This document shows positions 7,786 to 16,160 of a stretch of 38,257 nt of DNA, piece after piece. How positions within the stretch are numbered: position 1 is the stretch's first letter; each line of letters opens with the position of its first letter. The stretch spans positions 1 to 38,257 of the forward strand of contig NZ_JAURYQ010000043.1 of the NCBI RefSeq assembly GCF_030653815.1, written 5' to 3'. The notes under the pieces were generated by a model. It was not told the origin of the DNA. It ran no database searches and was given only the letters and a program-made list of their open reading frames with translations. The position numbers were made by a program, and so were the translations under genes. Source of the stretch: Rhodoferax sp. GTDB taxonomy: Bacteria > Pseudomonadota > Gammaproteobacteria > Burkholderiales > Burkholderiaceae_C.

Positions 7786-7791
7786 TAATCA

Positions 7792-7808
7792 AACTTGTCA
7801 TACAACTT
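7792..7808. promoter_or_regulatory. Candidate GntR/FadR-type operator upstream of dctP
   Basis: AACTTGTCATACAACTT contains TTGT-CAT-ACAA, an exact match to the FadR-family consensus TNGTNNNACNA. Six of eight base pairs across the 17-bp dyad are complementary. It sits in the 58-base gap between denD and dctP. The likely ligand is the FCD-GntR regulator encoded at 10685 in the same operon, but binding is inferred. Confidence 0.55.
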
Positions 7809-7843
7809 TTCGGTCGTTTATTTTTAAATCTAGGAGACATTGC

Positions 7844-8815
7844 ATGAAATTGAGCAAACTGTTTATCGGCCTTTCCCTCGCAGTCGGTCTGGTGGCCACG
7901 GCTGCCGCGCAGACCAACATGAAGATCAACATTGCCATTGCCCAGAATTCGCACCAGGGTGTGGCCATTGATACCTTTGCCAAGGAAGTTGAAAAGAACA
8001 CCGCCGGCCGTTACAAGATTCAAACCTTTTTCAACGCGTCACTGGGCAGCGAGCGCGAGTCCATCGAGTCGGTTCAATTGGGTACCCAGGAGCTGACCTT
8101 CACCTCCACCGGTCCGGTGCCCAATTTCGTGCCGGAAGCCAAGATCCTGGACATTCCTTTCCTGTTCCGTGACAAGGGTCATGCGCGTCGTGTGCTCGAT
8201 GGCCCCATCGGCCAGGACATGCTGACCAAGTTTGACTCCAAGGGCTTCAAGGCATTGGCCTGGGGTGAGAACGGCATGCGCAACGTGACCAACAACAAGC
8301 GCGCTGTCGTGACACCTGATGACCTGAAAGGTCTGAAGCTGCGCACCATGGAAAACCCGGTGCACGTGGCGGCCTACAAGGGTCTGGGCATTGTCACCAC
8401 GCCGATGGCCATGGCTGAAGTGTTCACCGCGCTGCAGCAAGGCACGGTTGATGGCCAGGAAAACCCGCTGTCGGTCATCATGGCGGCCAAGCTGGACCAG
8501 GTGCAAAAACACGTATCGCTGACCGGCCATGTGTATTCGCCCGCCATCTTCCTGATGAACAAGGCCACGTTCGACAAGCTGACACCGGCTGACCAGAAGG
8601 TCTTCCTGGAAGCTGCCAAGACCGCTGTCAAGGTCAACCGTGACCGTGTCGACGCCGACGATGCCATGGGTGTGACCTACCTGCGCGGCAAGGGCATGAC
8701 CGTGACCGAAAACCTGGACAAGTCCAAGTTTGTCGCCACGCTGGCACCCGTGTACGCCGAGTTCGAGAAGCAGTTCGGCAAGGACAACATGGACAAGATC
8801 CGCAACACCAAATAA
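7844..8815 (+). CDS. TRAP transporter solute-binding protein, DctP family
   Basis: Periplasmic receptor of 323 residues for a carboxylate, probably erythronate, threonate or a related sugar acid. A signal peptide covers residues 1-22 (hydrophobic core LFIGLSLAVGLVATA, cleavage near AAA-Q). The TRAP ligand-binding region includes Arg146 (GMRNVTN) and Arg167 in LKLRTMENP, the arginine that normally salt-bridges the substrate carboxylate. EVFTALQQGTVDGQENP is the family signature. AGGAG at 7832-7836 fixes the ATG. A terminator between this gene and dctQ should allow more receptor than membrane subunit to be made. Confidence 0.93.
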   Translation: MKLSKLFIGLSLAVGLVATAAAQTNMKINIAIAQNSHQGVAIDTFAKEVEKNTAGRYKIQTFFNASLGSERESIESVQLGTQELTFTSTGPVPNFVPEAKILDIPFLFRDKGHARRVLDGPIGQDMLTKFDSKGFKALAWGENGMRNVTNNKRAVVTPDDLKGLKLRTMENPVHVAAYKGLGIVTTPMAMAEVFTALQQGTVDGQENPLSVIMAAKLDQVQKHVSLTGHVYSPAIFLMNKATFDKLTPADQKVFLEAAKTAVKVNRDRVDADDAMGVTYLRGKGMTVTENLDKSKFVATLAPVYAEFEKQFGKDNMDKIRNTK

Positions 8816-8835
8816 TCAACTTCGGTGAGTTCAAG

Positions 8836-8869
8836 CGCCCGACGGTTAAAAACGTTCGGGCGTTTTTTT
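8836..8869 (+). terminator. Rho-independent terminator/attenuator between dctP and dctQ
   Basis: CGCCCGA pairs with TCGGGCG across an AT-rich loop containing TTAAAAA, and is followed directly by seven T residues (8863-8869). The position between the receptor gene and the permease genes suggests partial termination that sets receptor excess. Confidence 0.85.
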
Positions 8870-8894
8870 GACCCCATGTCAGGCGGAGAACGCG

Positions 8895-9389
8895 ATGAGA
8901 GATAAATTTCTGCGGCTGGAGCACTGGACAAGCCGCTTGGCGCTGGTCACGGCCTGTGCCATGCTGCTGGTGGCGGCCAGCCTGGGCATGTTCCAGATCA
9001 TCACCCGCTTTGTGCTGGAAACCCCGGCCGAGTGGACCGAGGTGCTGATCCGGTTCAGCCTGATCTGGATGGTCTTTCTGGGCGTGCCCATGGCCTTTCG
9101 GCAGGGCGCCATGGTCAGCGTGGATGTGCTGTACCGCTGGAGCCCCGCGCGCTTGCGCCGCGTGCTTGACTGGGTGGTCTGCCTGGCGGCTCTTGCGCTG
9201 ATTTTCATCATCATTTGGTGGGGCTGGGACTATGCCCAGCGCGGCAAGGTGCAAACCATGGCTGGGCTGGAGGAACTGTCGATGTTCTGGGCTTACCTGG
9301 CCATGCCGGTGGGTGGGGTGTTCAGTGTCATCAGCATCATTGGCAATCTGCTGGATCCCCAGCGTCTGGAACTGGAGACCGCACAATGA
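8895..9389 (+). CDS. TRAP transporter small permease, DctQ family
   Basis: Inner-membrane subunit of 164 residues with four predicted helices (about 18-40, 51-70, 92-112 and 133-155). Conserved features include ITRFVLETPAEWTEVLIRF and the WMVFLGVPMAFRQG segment. The ATG at 8895 has GGAG at 8885-8888. Its stop overlaps the dctM start (ATGA at 9386-9389). It is clearly different from the DctQ fragments at the window edges, so at least one further TRAP system exists outside. Confidence 0.92.
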   Translation: MRDKFLRLEHWTSRLALVTACAMLLVAASLGMFQIITRFVLETPAEWTEVLIRFSLIWMVFLGVPMAFRQGAMVSVDVLYRWSPARLRRVLDWVVCLAALALIFIIIWWGWDYAQRGKVQTMAGLEELSMFWAYLAMPVGGVFSVISIIGNLLDPQRLELETAQ

Positions 9390-10663
9390 CCACTGCCATG
9401 CTCATCACCATGGTGTTGTGCTTTGCGCTCACCGTGTCGGTTGCCGTGTCCATCGGGCTGGCCGCCATCCTGGGTATCCAGGTGGCCGAGATCAATATGT
9501 TGATTTCGGTCAAGGAGATGTTCAACGCCATCAACCGCTTCCCGCTGGCCGCCATTCCCTTCTTTATTCTGGCCGGTAACATCATGGAAACCGGCGGCAT
9601 ATCGCGCCGCCTGGTCGAATTCGCCAAGAGTATCGTGGGTGGCGTGCAGGGCGGCCTGCCCATGACCTGTGTGCTGACCTGCATGATTTTTGCGTCGGTC
9701 TCGGGCTCGTCAGTGGCGACCACCTTTGCCATCGGCACCATCCTGATTCCGGCGCTGATGAAGCACGGTTATCCCAACACCTGGGCCGCGTCATTACAGG
9801 CCACCAGTGCCGAGCTGGGTGTCATCATCCCGCCCTCGATTCCGCTGATTCTGTACGGTGTGAGCGCCGAGGTCTCCATCGGTGAACTGTTCATCGCGGG
9901 CTTTGGCCCCGGCCTGTTCATCAGCGGTGCGCTGATGCTGTTTGTCTGGGCTTACTGCAAGTACAAGGGCTGGGGCAAGTGTGATGGTGACGGCCGCTTG
10001 TCGGTGGGCAAGGCCACCTGGAAAGCCGGCTGGGCGCTGCTGATGCCGGTGATCATTCTGGGCGGCATTTACGGTGGTGTCTTCACGCCGACCGAGGCCT
10101 CCGCCGTGGCGGTGTTTTATGCCCTGATCGTGGGTTTGGTGATCTACCGCGAAATCAAGCTGCCCGACCTGTACACGATTTTGCGCAAATCGGTGCTGTC
10201 AGCGGCGGTGATCATGTTCATCATTGCCAATGCCGGGCTGTTTGCCTTTTTGATCACACGAGCCGGTGTGCCCGAGGCCATTGGCATCTGGCTGCAGGAC
10301 GTGCTCAAGTCACCGGTCTACTTTTTGCTGGGCGTCAACGCGGCCTTGTTCATCATTGGCATGTTCATCGAGACCGGTGCCGCCATCATTGTGCTGGCCC
10401 CGATTTTGGCGCCCGTGGCGATGCACTTCGGCATTGATCCGGTGCACTTCGGCCTGATCATGGTGGTCAACCTGGCACTCGGCATGATCACGCCGCCGTT
10501 TGGGGTCAACCTGTTTGCCGCTTGCACGGTGGCACGCATTTCGCTGGACCGCATGATCAAGGACCTTGTGCCATTTGTGCTGGTGGTGGTGGTCTGCCTG
10601 ATGGTGATTTCCTACGTGCCGGCGCTGTCACTCACGCTGCGCGATCTGGTCTATGCCCGCTAA
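9386..10663 (+). CDS. TRAP transporter large permease, DctM family
   Basis: Sodium-coupled transport subunit of 425 residues with about 12 membrane segments, the usual DctM length. Recognisable segments are NRFPLAAIPFFILAGNIMETGG, SGSSVATTFAIGTILIPAL and LGVIIPPSIPLILYG, plus the second-repeat GMITPPFGVNLFAA. It is translationally coupled to dctQ by a 4-base overlap. With dctP and dctQ it completes one TRAP importer placed inside the four-carbon acid sugar cluster, which suggests it carries erythronate/threonate. Confidence 0.94.
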   Translation: MTTAMLITMVLCFALTVSVAVSIGLAAILGIQVAEINMLISVKEMFNAINRFPLAAIPFFILAGNIMETGGISRRLVEFAKSIVGGVQGGLPMTCVLTCMIFASVSGSSVATTFAIGTILIPALMKHGYPNTWAASLQATSAELGVIIPPSIPLILYGVSAEVSIGELFIAGFGPGLFISGALMLFVWAYCKYKGWGKCDGDGRLSVGKATWKAGWALLMPVIILGGIYGGVFTPTEASAVAVFYALIVGLVIYREIKLPDLYTILRKSVLSAAVIMFIIANAGLFAFLITRAGVPEAIGIWLQDVLKSPVYFLLGVNAALFIIGMFIETGAAIIVLAPILAPVAMHFGIDPVHFGLIMVVNLALGMITPPFGVNLFAACTVARISLDRMIKDLVPFVLVVVVCLMVISYVPALSLTLRDLVYAR

Positions 10664-10684
10664 GCGCGTTGGACAAGCCAGGCC

Positions 10685-11461
10685 ATGACTGCGCCCTTCA
10701 AACCTGTCCTGCCCGGTGCCTATCTGTCGGATCAGGTGGCCGATGTGATGGCCGCCAAAATTCGGGCTGGACGCCTGGCCGCGGGTGACAAGTTGCCTAC
10801 TGAAGCCGCCATGGTGGACCAGTTTTCGGTGAGCCGTACCGTGGTGCGGGAGGCACTCTCCAGGCTCAAGTCGCTGGGGCTGGTCGAGTCGCGCCAGGGT
10901 AGCGGTGTGTTTGTCAAGGAAATCGGTTTTCCCCCGCTGAATTTTGATACCAAGTCGGTGGCGTCGCGACAAGCCGTGATCCAGATGGTGGAAGTGCGCC
11001 GTGCCCTGGAGGCCGAGGTGGCAGCACTGGCGGCGCAGCGCCGCACCAAGACGGACATCAAACGCATCCACCAGTCGATTGCCCAATTGGACAAGGCGGT
11101 GGCGGTGGGCGGTGATGGCGTGCTGGAAGACGTGCAATACCACCTGGTCATTGCCGAGGCGGCGCGCAACCCGTTTCTGATGGGCACCCTGCAGTACCTT
11201 GGGCAGTTCTTGCAGGGCGCCACCCGGGTGACCCGCGCCAACGAAGCCCGGCGGGACGATTTTGCGCGTCAGGTGCGTGACGAGCATGCCGTGATTTGCC
11301 AGGCCATCGAAGCCGGCGATGCGGAAACGGCACGCCGGGCGGCCGGCGCACACATGAACAACGCCATCGTGCGCATCGAGCAGGCCGACCCGGCGTTCTG
11401 GCAACAAACCGGCGACGCGCTGGCCAGCACGCTGGTGCACGGCTTGCCGGCTGCGTCTTGA
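10685..11461 (+). CDS. GntR-family (FadR/FCD) regulator of the tetronate cluster
   Basis: Transcription factor of 258 residues. The winged helix is at about 15-78 (LPTEAAMVDQFSVSRTVVREAL, SRQGSGVFV). The C-terminal FCD domain has probable metal ligands Asp149, His153, His201 and His223. It is transcribed with the TRAP genes (21-base gap after dctM) and the catabolic genes downstream, so it is probably a local repressor relieved by a sugar acid. The TTGTCATACAA site before dctP is a plausible target. It is not a close copy of the GntR protein at 103-867. Confidence 0.9.
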   Translation: MTAPFKPVLPGAYLSDQVADVMAAKIRAGRLAAGDKLPTEAAMVDQFSVSRTVVREALSRLKSLGLVESRQGSGVFVKEIGFPPLNFDTKSVASRQAVIQMVEVRRALEAEVAALAAQRRTKTDIKRIHQSIAQLDKAVAVGGDGVLEDVQYHLVIAEAARNPFLMGTLQYLGQFLQGATRVTRANEARRDDFARQVRDEHAVICQAIEAGDAETARRAAGAHMNNAIVRIEQADPAFWQQTGDALASTLVHGLPAAS

Positions 11462-11488
11462 TTTTTTAAAGGGAATTGGAGTAACTCA

Positions 11489-12379
11489 ATGAAAACGAAT
11501 GTCGGTCTGATCGGTTTAGGTGCCATGGGCAGCGGCATGGCGGGCTCCTTGCGCCGCCATGGCTGCCAGGTCCATGTGTTTGATGTGCGTGCCGAGTCGG
11601 CGCAGGCCTTTGCGGCGCAGGGCGGCGTGGCCTGTGCAACGCCGGCCGAACTCGCAGCGCATTGCAAGGTGATTGTGTCGGTGGTGGTCAACGCCGCCCA
11701 GACCGAGGCGGTGCTGTTTGGCGAGCAGGGCTGCACCAGCGCCATGGCACCGGGTAGCGTGTTTGTGATGTGTTCCACGGTCGACCCGAACTGGTCCATC
11801 GCCATGGAAGCACGCTTGGCCAAGCTCGGCATTCTTTACGTGGATGCCCCCATCTCGGGTGGCGCCGCCAAGGCCGCCAGCGGCCAGATGACCATGATGA
11901 CCGCCGCCACGCCCGAGGCTTACGCGGCCGTGGGCCCCTTGCTCGATGCCATGGCCAGCAATGTCTACCGGCTGGGTGACAAGGCTGGCGCGGGCAGCAA
12001 GGTCAAGATCATCAACCAGTTGCTCGCCGGCGTGCACATCGCGGCAGCGGCCGAGGCCATGGCCCTGGGCCTGCGCGAAGGCGTGGATGCCGCCGCCCTG
12101 TACGACGTCATCACCCACAGCGCGGGCAACAGCTGGATGTTCGAGAACCGCATGGCACATGTGCTGGCCGGCGACTACACGCCTTTGTCGGCGGTCGACA
12201 TTTTCGTCAAAGACCTCGGGCTGGTGCTGGATGTGGCGCGCGCCACCAAGTTTCCCTTGCCGCTGTCAAGCACCGCGCACCAGATGTTCATGCAGGCGTC
12301 CACCGCGGGCTTTGCGCGCGAGGACGACAGCGCGGTCATCAAGATATTTCCCGGCATTGAGTTGCCCAAACAATCATGA
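11489..12379 (+). CDS. ltnD: L-threonate 2-dehydrogenase
   Basis: Predicted to oxidise L-threonate at C2 to 2-oxo-tetronate with NAD. It has 296 residues and belongs to the beta-hydroxyacid dehydrogenase family. The Rossmann motif GLGAMGSGM is at 9-17, the substrate loop DAPISGG at 119-125 is canonical, and the catalytic lysine is Lys173 in GSKVKIINQ. GGAG at 11478-11481 supports the ATG. The stop overlaps the otnK start. Tight linkage to otnK-otnC-otnI supports LtnD over 3-hydroxyisobutyrate or tartronate semialdehyde activity; DtnD-like use of D-threonate would involve a different (PdxA-like) enzyme. Confidence 0.88.
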   Translation: MKTNVGLIGLGAMGSGMAGSLRRHGCQVHVFDVRAESAQAFAAQGGVACATPAELAAHCKVIVSVVVNAAQTEAVLFGEQGCTSAMAPGSVFVMCSTVDPNWSIAMEARLAKLGILYVDAPISGGAAKAASGQMTMMTAATPEAYAAVGPLLDAMASNVYRLGDKAGAGSKVKIINQLLAGVHIAAAAEAMALGLREGVDAAALYDVITHSAGNSWMFENRMAHVLAGDYTPLSAVDIFVKDLGLVLDVARATKFPLPLSSTAHQMFMQASTAGFAREDDSAVIKIFPGIELPKQS

Positions 12380-13668
12380 AGAAGATTTTTCTCGGCTGTA
12401 TAGCCGACGATTTCACCGGCGCCACCGACCTGGCCAACAACCTGGTGCGCGCCGGCATGCGCGTGGTGCAAGCCATGGGGGTGCCCAGCCAGCCGCTCGA
12501 CGCAGAGGCCGATGCGGTGGTGGTGGCGCTCAAGTCGCGCACCGTGCCGGCGGCTGACGCGGTGCAGGAGTCGCTGGCGGCCTTGCGCTGGCTGCAGGCG
12601 CAGGGCGCGCAGCAGATTTACTTCAAGTATTGCTCCACCTTTGACAGCACGGCACAGGGCAATATCGGCCCGGTGACGGAAGCGCTGATGGAGGCGCTGG
12701 CCGAGCAGCCGGGCGCCGACTTCAGCATCGCCACGCCGGCCTTTCCTGACAATGGACGCACGGTGTTCAAGGGCCATCTGTTTGTGGGCGATGTGCTGCT
12801 CAACGAGAGCGGCATGCAGAATCATCCGCTTACGCCCATGACCGATGCCAACCTGGTGCGTGTGCTGCAAGCCCAATGCCGGCGCAAGGTCGGGCTGATC
12901 GACTACAAGGTGGTCGCCCAAGGGCCCGAGGCCATTCGCAGCCGCATCGATCAATTGCGCGCTGACGGTGTCGGCCTGGCGGTGGTGGATGCGGTGTCCA
13001 ACGACGATCTGATGCGCCTCGGCCCGGCACTGAAAGGCCTGCCACTGGTGACCGCAGGGTCCGGCGTGGCCATCGGCTTGCCGGCCAATTTTGGCATTGC
13101 ACCCAGCAACACCGCCAGCGCCCTGCCGCCCGCCACCGGCTTTCAGGCGGTGGTGTCGGGCAGTTGCTCGCTGGCAACGAATCGGCAGGTGGCTGCGTTT
13201 GTTGCTTCGGGTCGTCCCGCTTTGGCGATCGACCCCTTGCAACTGGCTGCCAGTGGCGGTGGTGAAACTGCCGTGTCGCAGGCGTTGGCCTGGGCCAAAG
13301 ACCTGCTGCCCCAAGGCCCGGTGCTGATTTATTCTTCAGCCACCCCGGATGCCGTGAAGGCGGTTCAGGTCCAACTGGGTGTGCAGGCCGCAGGTGACCT
13401 GGTGGAACACACCCTGGCCGCCATTGCGCGCGGTCTGGTGGATTTAGGCGTGCGCCAATTGGTGGTGGCTGGTGGTGAAACCTCGGGTGCCTGTGTGCAG
13501 GCGCTGGCCATTTCACAAATGAAAATCGGTCCGCAAATTGACCCCGGCGTGCCCTGGTGCCATGCCCAGAGTGATGCTGCGCCCGATAGCGGCCTGCACC
13601 TGACCCTGAAGTCCGGCAACTTTGGTACCGATGACTTTTTCAGCAAAGCGTTCACGAGGCTGACATGA
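12376..13668 (+). CDS. otnK: 3-oxo-tetronate kinase, four-carbon acid sugar kinase family
   Basis: ATP-dependent kinase of 430 residues that phosphorylates 3-oxo-tetronate to its 4-phosphate. The N-terminal acid-sugar-binding domain begins with IADDFTGATDLANNL (residues 9-23). The C-terminal nucleotide-binding domain carries VVAGGETSGACVQAL. It overlaps ltnD and otnC by 4 bases on each side, so the three genes are translationally coupled. Length and domain order match characterised OtnK proteins (formerly DUF1537). Confidence 0.93.
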   Translation: MKKIFLGCIADDFTGATDLANNLVRAGMRVVQAMGVPSQPLDAEADAVVVALKSRTVPAADAVQESLAALRWLQAQGAQQIYFKYCSTFDSTAQGNIGPVTEALMEALAEQPGADFSIATPAFPDNGRTVFKGHLFVGDVLLNESGMQNHPLTPMTDANLVRVLQAQCRRKVGLIDYKVVAQGPEAIRSRIDQLRADGVGLAVVDAVSNDDLMRLGPALKGLPLVTAGSGVAIGLPANFGIAPSNTASALPPATGFQAVVSGSCSLATNRQVAAFVASGRPALAIDPLQLAASGGGETAVSQALAWAKDLLPQGPVLIYSSATPDAVKAVQVQLGVQAAGDLVEHTLAAIARGLVDLGVRQLVVAGGETSGACVQALAISQMKIGPQIDPGVPWCHAQSDAAPDSGLHLTLKSGNFGTDDFFSKAFTRLT

Positions 13669-14348
13669 CCGAATCGGAAGCCCGTGAAGAAATCTGCCGT
13701 ATCGGCCGTAGCCTGTTCGAGCGCGGCTATGTGCATGCCACCGCCGGCAACATCAGTGTGCGGCTGGATGACTCGGAGGGCGGCGGTTTTTTGATCACGC
13801 CGACCGATGCCTGCCTGGGTTATCTTGAACCCGCCCGTCTGGCACGGCTGGATGCCCACGCCCAGCAGCTCAGCGGTGACAAAGCCAGCAAAACCATCGC
13901 GCTGCACCGCCAGATTTACCGGGCTGCCAGTGCCTTCGATGCGCAGACCCGCTGTGTCATCCATACCCACAGCACGCACTGTGTGGCATTGACGCTGCGT
14001 GCCAAAAAAACCGAATCAGCCGAGTTGCTGCCCGCCCTCACGCCTTATTTTGTGATGAAGGTCGGCCATGTGCCCCTCATCCCCTACCACCGTCCCGGCG
14101 ATCCGCAAGCCGCTCAAGTGGTGGCCGACACCATCACCCGCTATGGCGAAGCCGACACGCCGATCCGTGCGGTCATGCTGGCGCGCCTGGGGCCCAACGT
14201 CTGGCACGACTCACCTGCCGCTGCCATGGCGACCCTGGAAGAACTTGAAGAAACCGCCCGGCTGATGTGCCTGAGCGCTGACGCGCCCGAGCCACTGGCC
14301 GATTCCCAAATCAACGAACTGCGCCAAACCTTCGGCGCCCGATGGTGA
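13665..14348 (+). CDS. otnC: 3-oxo-tetronate 4-phosphate decarboxylase, class II aldolase family
   Basis: Predicted metal-dependent decarboxylase converting 3-oxo-tetronate 4-phosphate to dihydroxyacetone phosphate and CO2. It has 227 residues. [11 protein letters not shown] (24-34) is the phosphate/substrate loop. His100 and His102 of VIHTHSTH are metal ligands, and the C-terminal EELEETARL is typical of OtnC. Oddity: where class II aldolases and many OtnC proteins have NHGP, supplying the third histidine, this protein reads RLGP with Leu175; the nearest histidine is His181 in NVWHDSP. The rest of the protein is well preserved, so this looks like a subfamily trait rather than decay. Confidence 0.88.
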   Translation: MTESEAREEICRIGRSLFERGYVHATAGNISVRLDDSEGGGFLITPTDACLGYLEPARLARLDAHAQQLSGDKASKTIALHRQIYRAASAFDAQTRCVIHTHSTHCVALTLRAKKTESAELLPALTPYFVMKVGHVPLIPYHRPGDPQAAQVVADTITRYGEADTPIRAVMLARLGPNVWHDSPAAAMATLEELEETARLMCLSADAPEPLADSQINELRQTFGARW

Positions 14349-14353
14349 CCCCT

Positions 14354-15148
14354 ATGCCCAAATTTGCTGCCAACCTGTCCATGCTCTACCAGGAACACGC
14401 GTTTCTGGACCGTTTCGAGGCCGCCGCCAAAGACGGTTTCAAGGCCGTGGAGTACTTGTTCCCCTACGCGTTTGACAAGCAAGACATTGCCGCGCGCCTC
14501 AAGGCTCATGGCCTGCAGCAGGTGCTGTTCAATGCCCCGCCGGGCGACTGGGAGGCGGGTGAGCGTGGCCTGGCCTGCCTGCCGGGACGCGAAGAAGAAT
14601 TCCGTGCCGGCATGGTCAAAGCGCTGGACTACGCGGCCACGCTGGGCTGCCCGCGTGTGCATGTGATGGCCGGCTTGCTGCCTGCTGGCGCCACGCATGA
14701 GTCGCTTTACCCCACCTACATCGCCAACCTGCGCTGGGCCGCGCAAGCGGCTGCGCCACACGGCATCGACGTGCTGATCGAACCCATCAACACGCGCGAC
14801 ATTCCCGGCTTTTACCTGAACCGCCAGGACGTGGCGCACGCCGTGCTGGCCGACGTGGGTGAGGCCAACCTCAAGGTGCAGATGGACCTGTACCACTGCC
14901 AGATCGTCGAGGGCGACCTGGCCATGAAGATCCGCAAGTACCTGGCCACCGGCAAGGTCGGCCACCTGCAGGTGGCCGGCGTGCCGCAACGCCACGAGCC
15001 GGACCTGGGCGAGATCAACCACAGCTATTTGTTTGCCTTGCTCGACGAGTTGGGTTACAGCGACTGGATTGGTTGCGAGTACCGTCCTGCCAACGCGCAG
15101 CCGGGCGGCACCTCGGCTGGTCTGGGCTGGCTCAAAGCTTATCTGTGA
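14354..15148 (+). CDS. otnI: 2-oxo-tetronate isomerase, hydroxypyruvate-isomerase-like TIM barrel
   Basis: Predicted to isomerise 2-oxo-tetronate to 3-oxo-tetronate, linking DenD and LtnD products to OtnK. It has 264 residues from ATG 14354 (GGTGA at 14344-14348); ATG 14342, overlapping the otnC end, is possible. The start [12 protein letters not shown] is the OtnI/Hyi signature. Catalytic glutamates are Glu143 ([10 protein letters not shown]) and Glu242 (GCEYRP), with the DLYHCQ and GHLQVAGVP metal-site strands between them. It completes the set needed for conversion to dihydroxyacetone phosphate. Confidence 0.92.
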   Translation: MPKFAANLSMLYQEHAFLDRFEAAAKDGFKAVEYLFPYAFDKQDIAARLKAHGLQQVLFNAPPGDWEAGERGLACLPGREEEFRAGMVKALDYAATLGCPRVHVMAGLLPAGATHESLYPTYIANLRWAAQAAAPHGIDVLIEPINTRDIPGFYLNRQDVAHAVLADVGEANLKVQMDLYHCQIVEGDLAMKIRKYLATGKVGHLQVAGVPQRHEPDLGEINHSYLFALLDELGYSDWIGCEYRPANAQPGGTSAGLGWLKAYL

Positions 15149-15195
15149 CCCGACCGGCATCACAACTCCCATCCTTCCAGACAGCAGAGAAAAAT

Positions 15196-16122
15196 ATGAC
15201 AGATGCTTCCCGTCCCCTCAACATCGGTTTCATTGGCCTGGGCATGATGGGCCGCGGCATGGCCGGGCACGTGCTGGCCAAGGGCTATGGCGCAGGGTTG
15301 CTGGTGCGCTCGGAAGAGGGCGCGGCGCGTTGCGCCGATTTGACTGCAGCGGGCGCCCGCAGCCTGGCAACGTCGGCCGAAGTCGCCGCCATGGCCGATG
15401 TCCTGATCATCTGTGTCACCGGCTCGCCTGAAGTCGAGGAGGTGGTGTTGGGCCAGCACGGCGTGCTGGAAGGCATCAAGCCGGGCACCGTGGTGGTGGA
15501 CTGCTCCACCTCGCAGCCTGACTCCACGCGCCAGCTGGCGGCCGCCCTCGCGGTCAAAGGCGCGCTGTTTCTGGACGCGGCCCTGACCGGCACGCCCAAA
15601 CATGCCGAGGAGGGCCAACTCAACCTGCTGGTGGGTGGCGACCCGGCGGTGCTGGAGCGGATGCGACCGGTGTTCGCGTGTTTTGCAAAAAATATTTTCT
15701 ACTGCGGCGCGGTCGGGGCCGGGCACACCACCAAGCTGTTGCACCAGTTTGTCGTGCTGGGCAATGCCGCCATCCTGGCTGAGGCATTTTCCTGCGCCAG
15801 CAAGACCGGGGTCGACCTGGCCGTGCTGTGTGACGTGATCGATTCGGGTGGCGCCAACAGCACGGCGTTCCAGCGCCTGCGCCCTTATGTGCTGGAAGGC
15901 AACGACCAGATGTTCCGTTTTTCGATCGGCAACGCGCACAAGGACATGCGTTACTACGCTCGCATGACCGGCGAGGCCAAAGCCGTGTCCTACCTGGGGG
16001 ACGCCGTGCACAACACCTACACCGTGGCCACCAACCAGGGCTACACGCCGCAGTTCATCCCGCATCTGATCAACAGCCTGAACACGCTCAACGGCAATGC
16101 CCTTGAGCCCAAAAAAGACTGA
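15196..16122 (+). CDS. NAD(P)-dependent beta-hydroxyacid dehydrogenase-like protein, divergent substrate loop
   Basis: A 308-residue member of the 3-hydroxyisobutyrate/6-phosphogluconate dehydrogenase family. The Rossmann motif GLGMMGRGM is at 14-22 and the likely catalytic lysine is Lys180 (GAGHTTKLLH). The substrate loop is unusual: DAALTGTPKHAEEG (127-140) replaces the canonical DAPVSGG, and His183 takes the place of the first asparagine of KxxNN. The protein at 33570 shares these changes. It lies 47 bases after otnI and begins a trio with an aldehyde dehydrogenase and an SDR. The substrate is unknown. Confidence 0.85.
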   Translation: MTDASRPLNIGFIGLGMMGRGMAGHVLAKGYGAGLLVRSEEGAARCADLTAAGARSLATSAEVAAMADVLIICVTGSPEVEEVVLGQHGVLEGIKPGTVVVDCSTSQPDSTRQLAAALAVKGALFLDAALTGTPKHAEEGQLNLLVGGDPAVLERMRPVFACFAKNIFYCGAVGAGHTTKLLHQFVVLGNAAILAEAFSCASKTGVDLAVLCDVIDSGGANSTAFQRLRPYVLEGNDQMFRFSIGNAHKDMRYYARMTGEAKAVSYLGDAVHNTYTVATNQGYTPQFIPHLINSLNTLNGNALEPKKD

Positions 16123-16160
16123 AGCTCGCACGCCGTTTTCTTTTTGCACCGAGTCCAACC

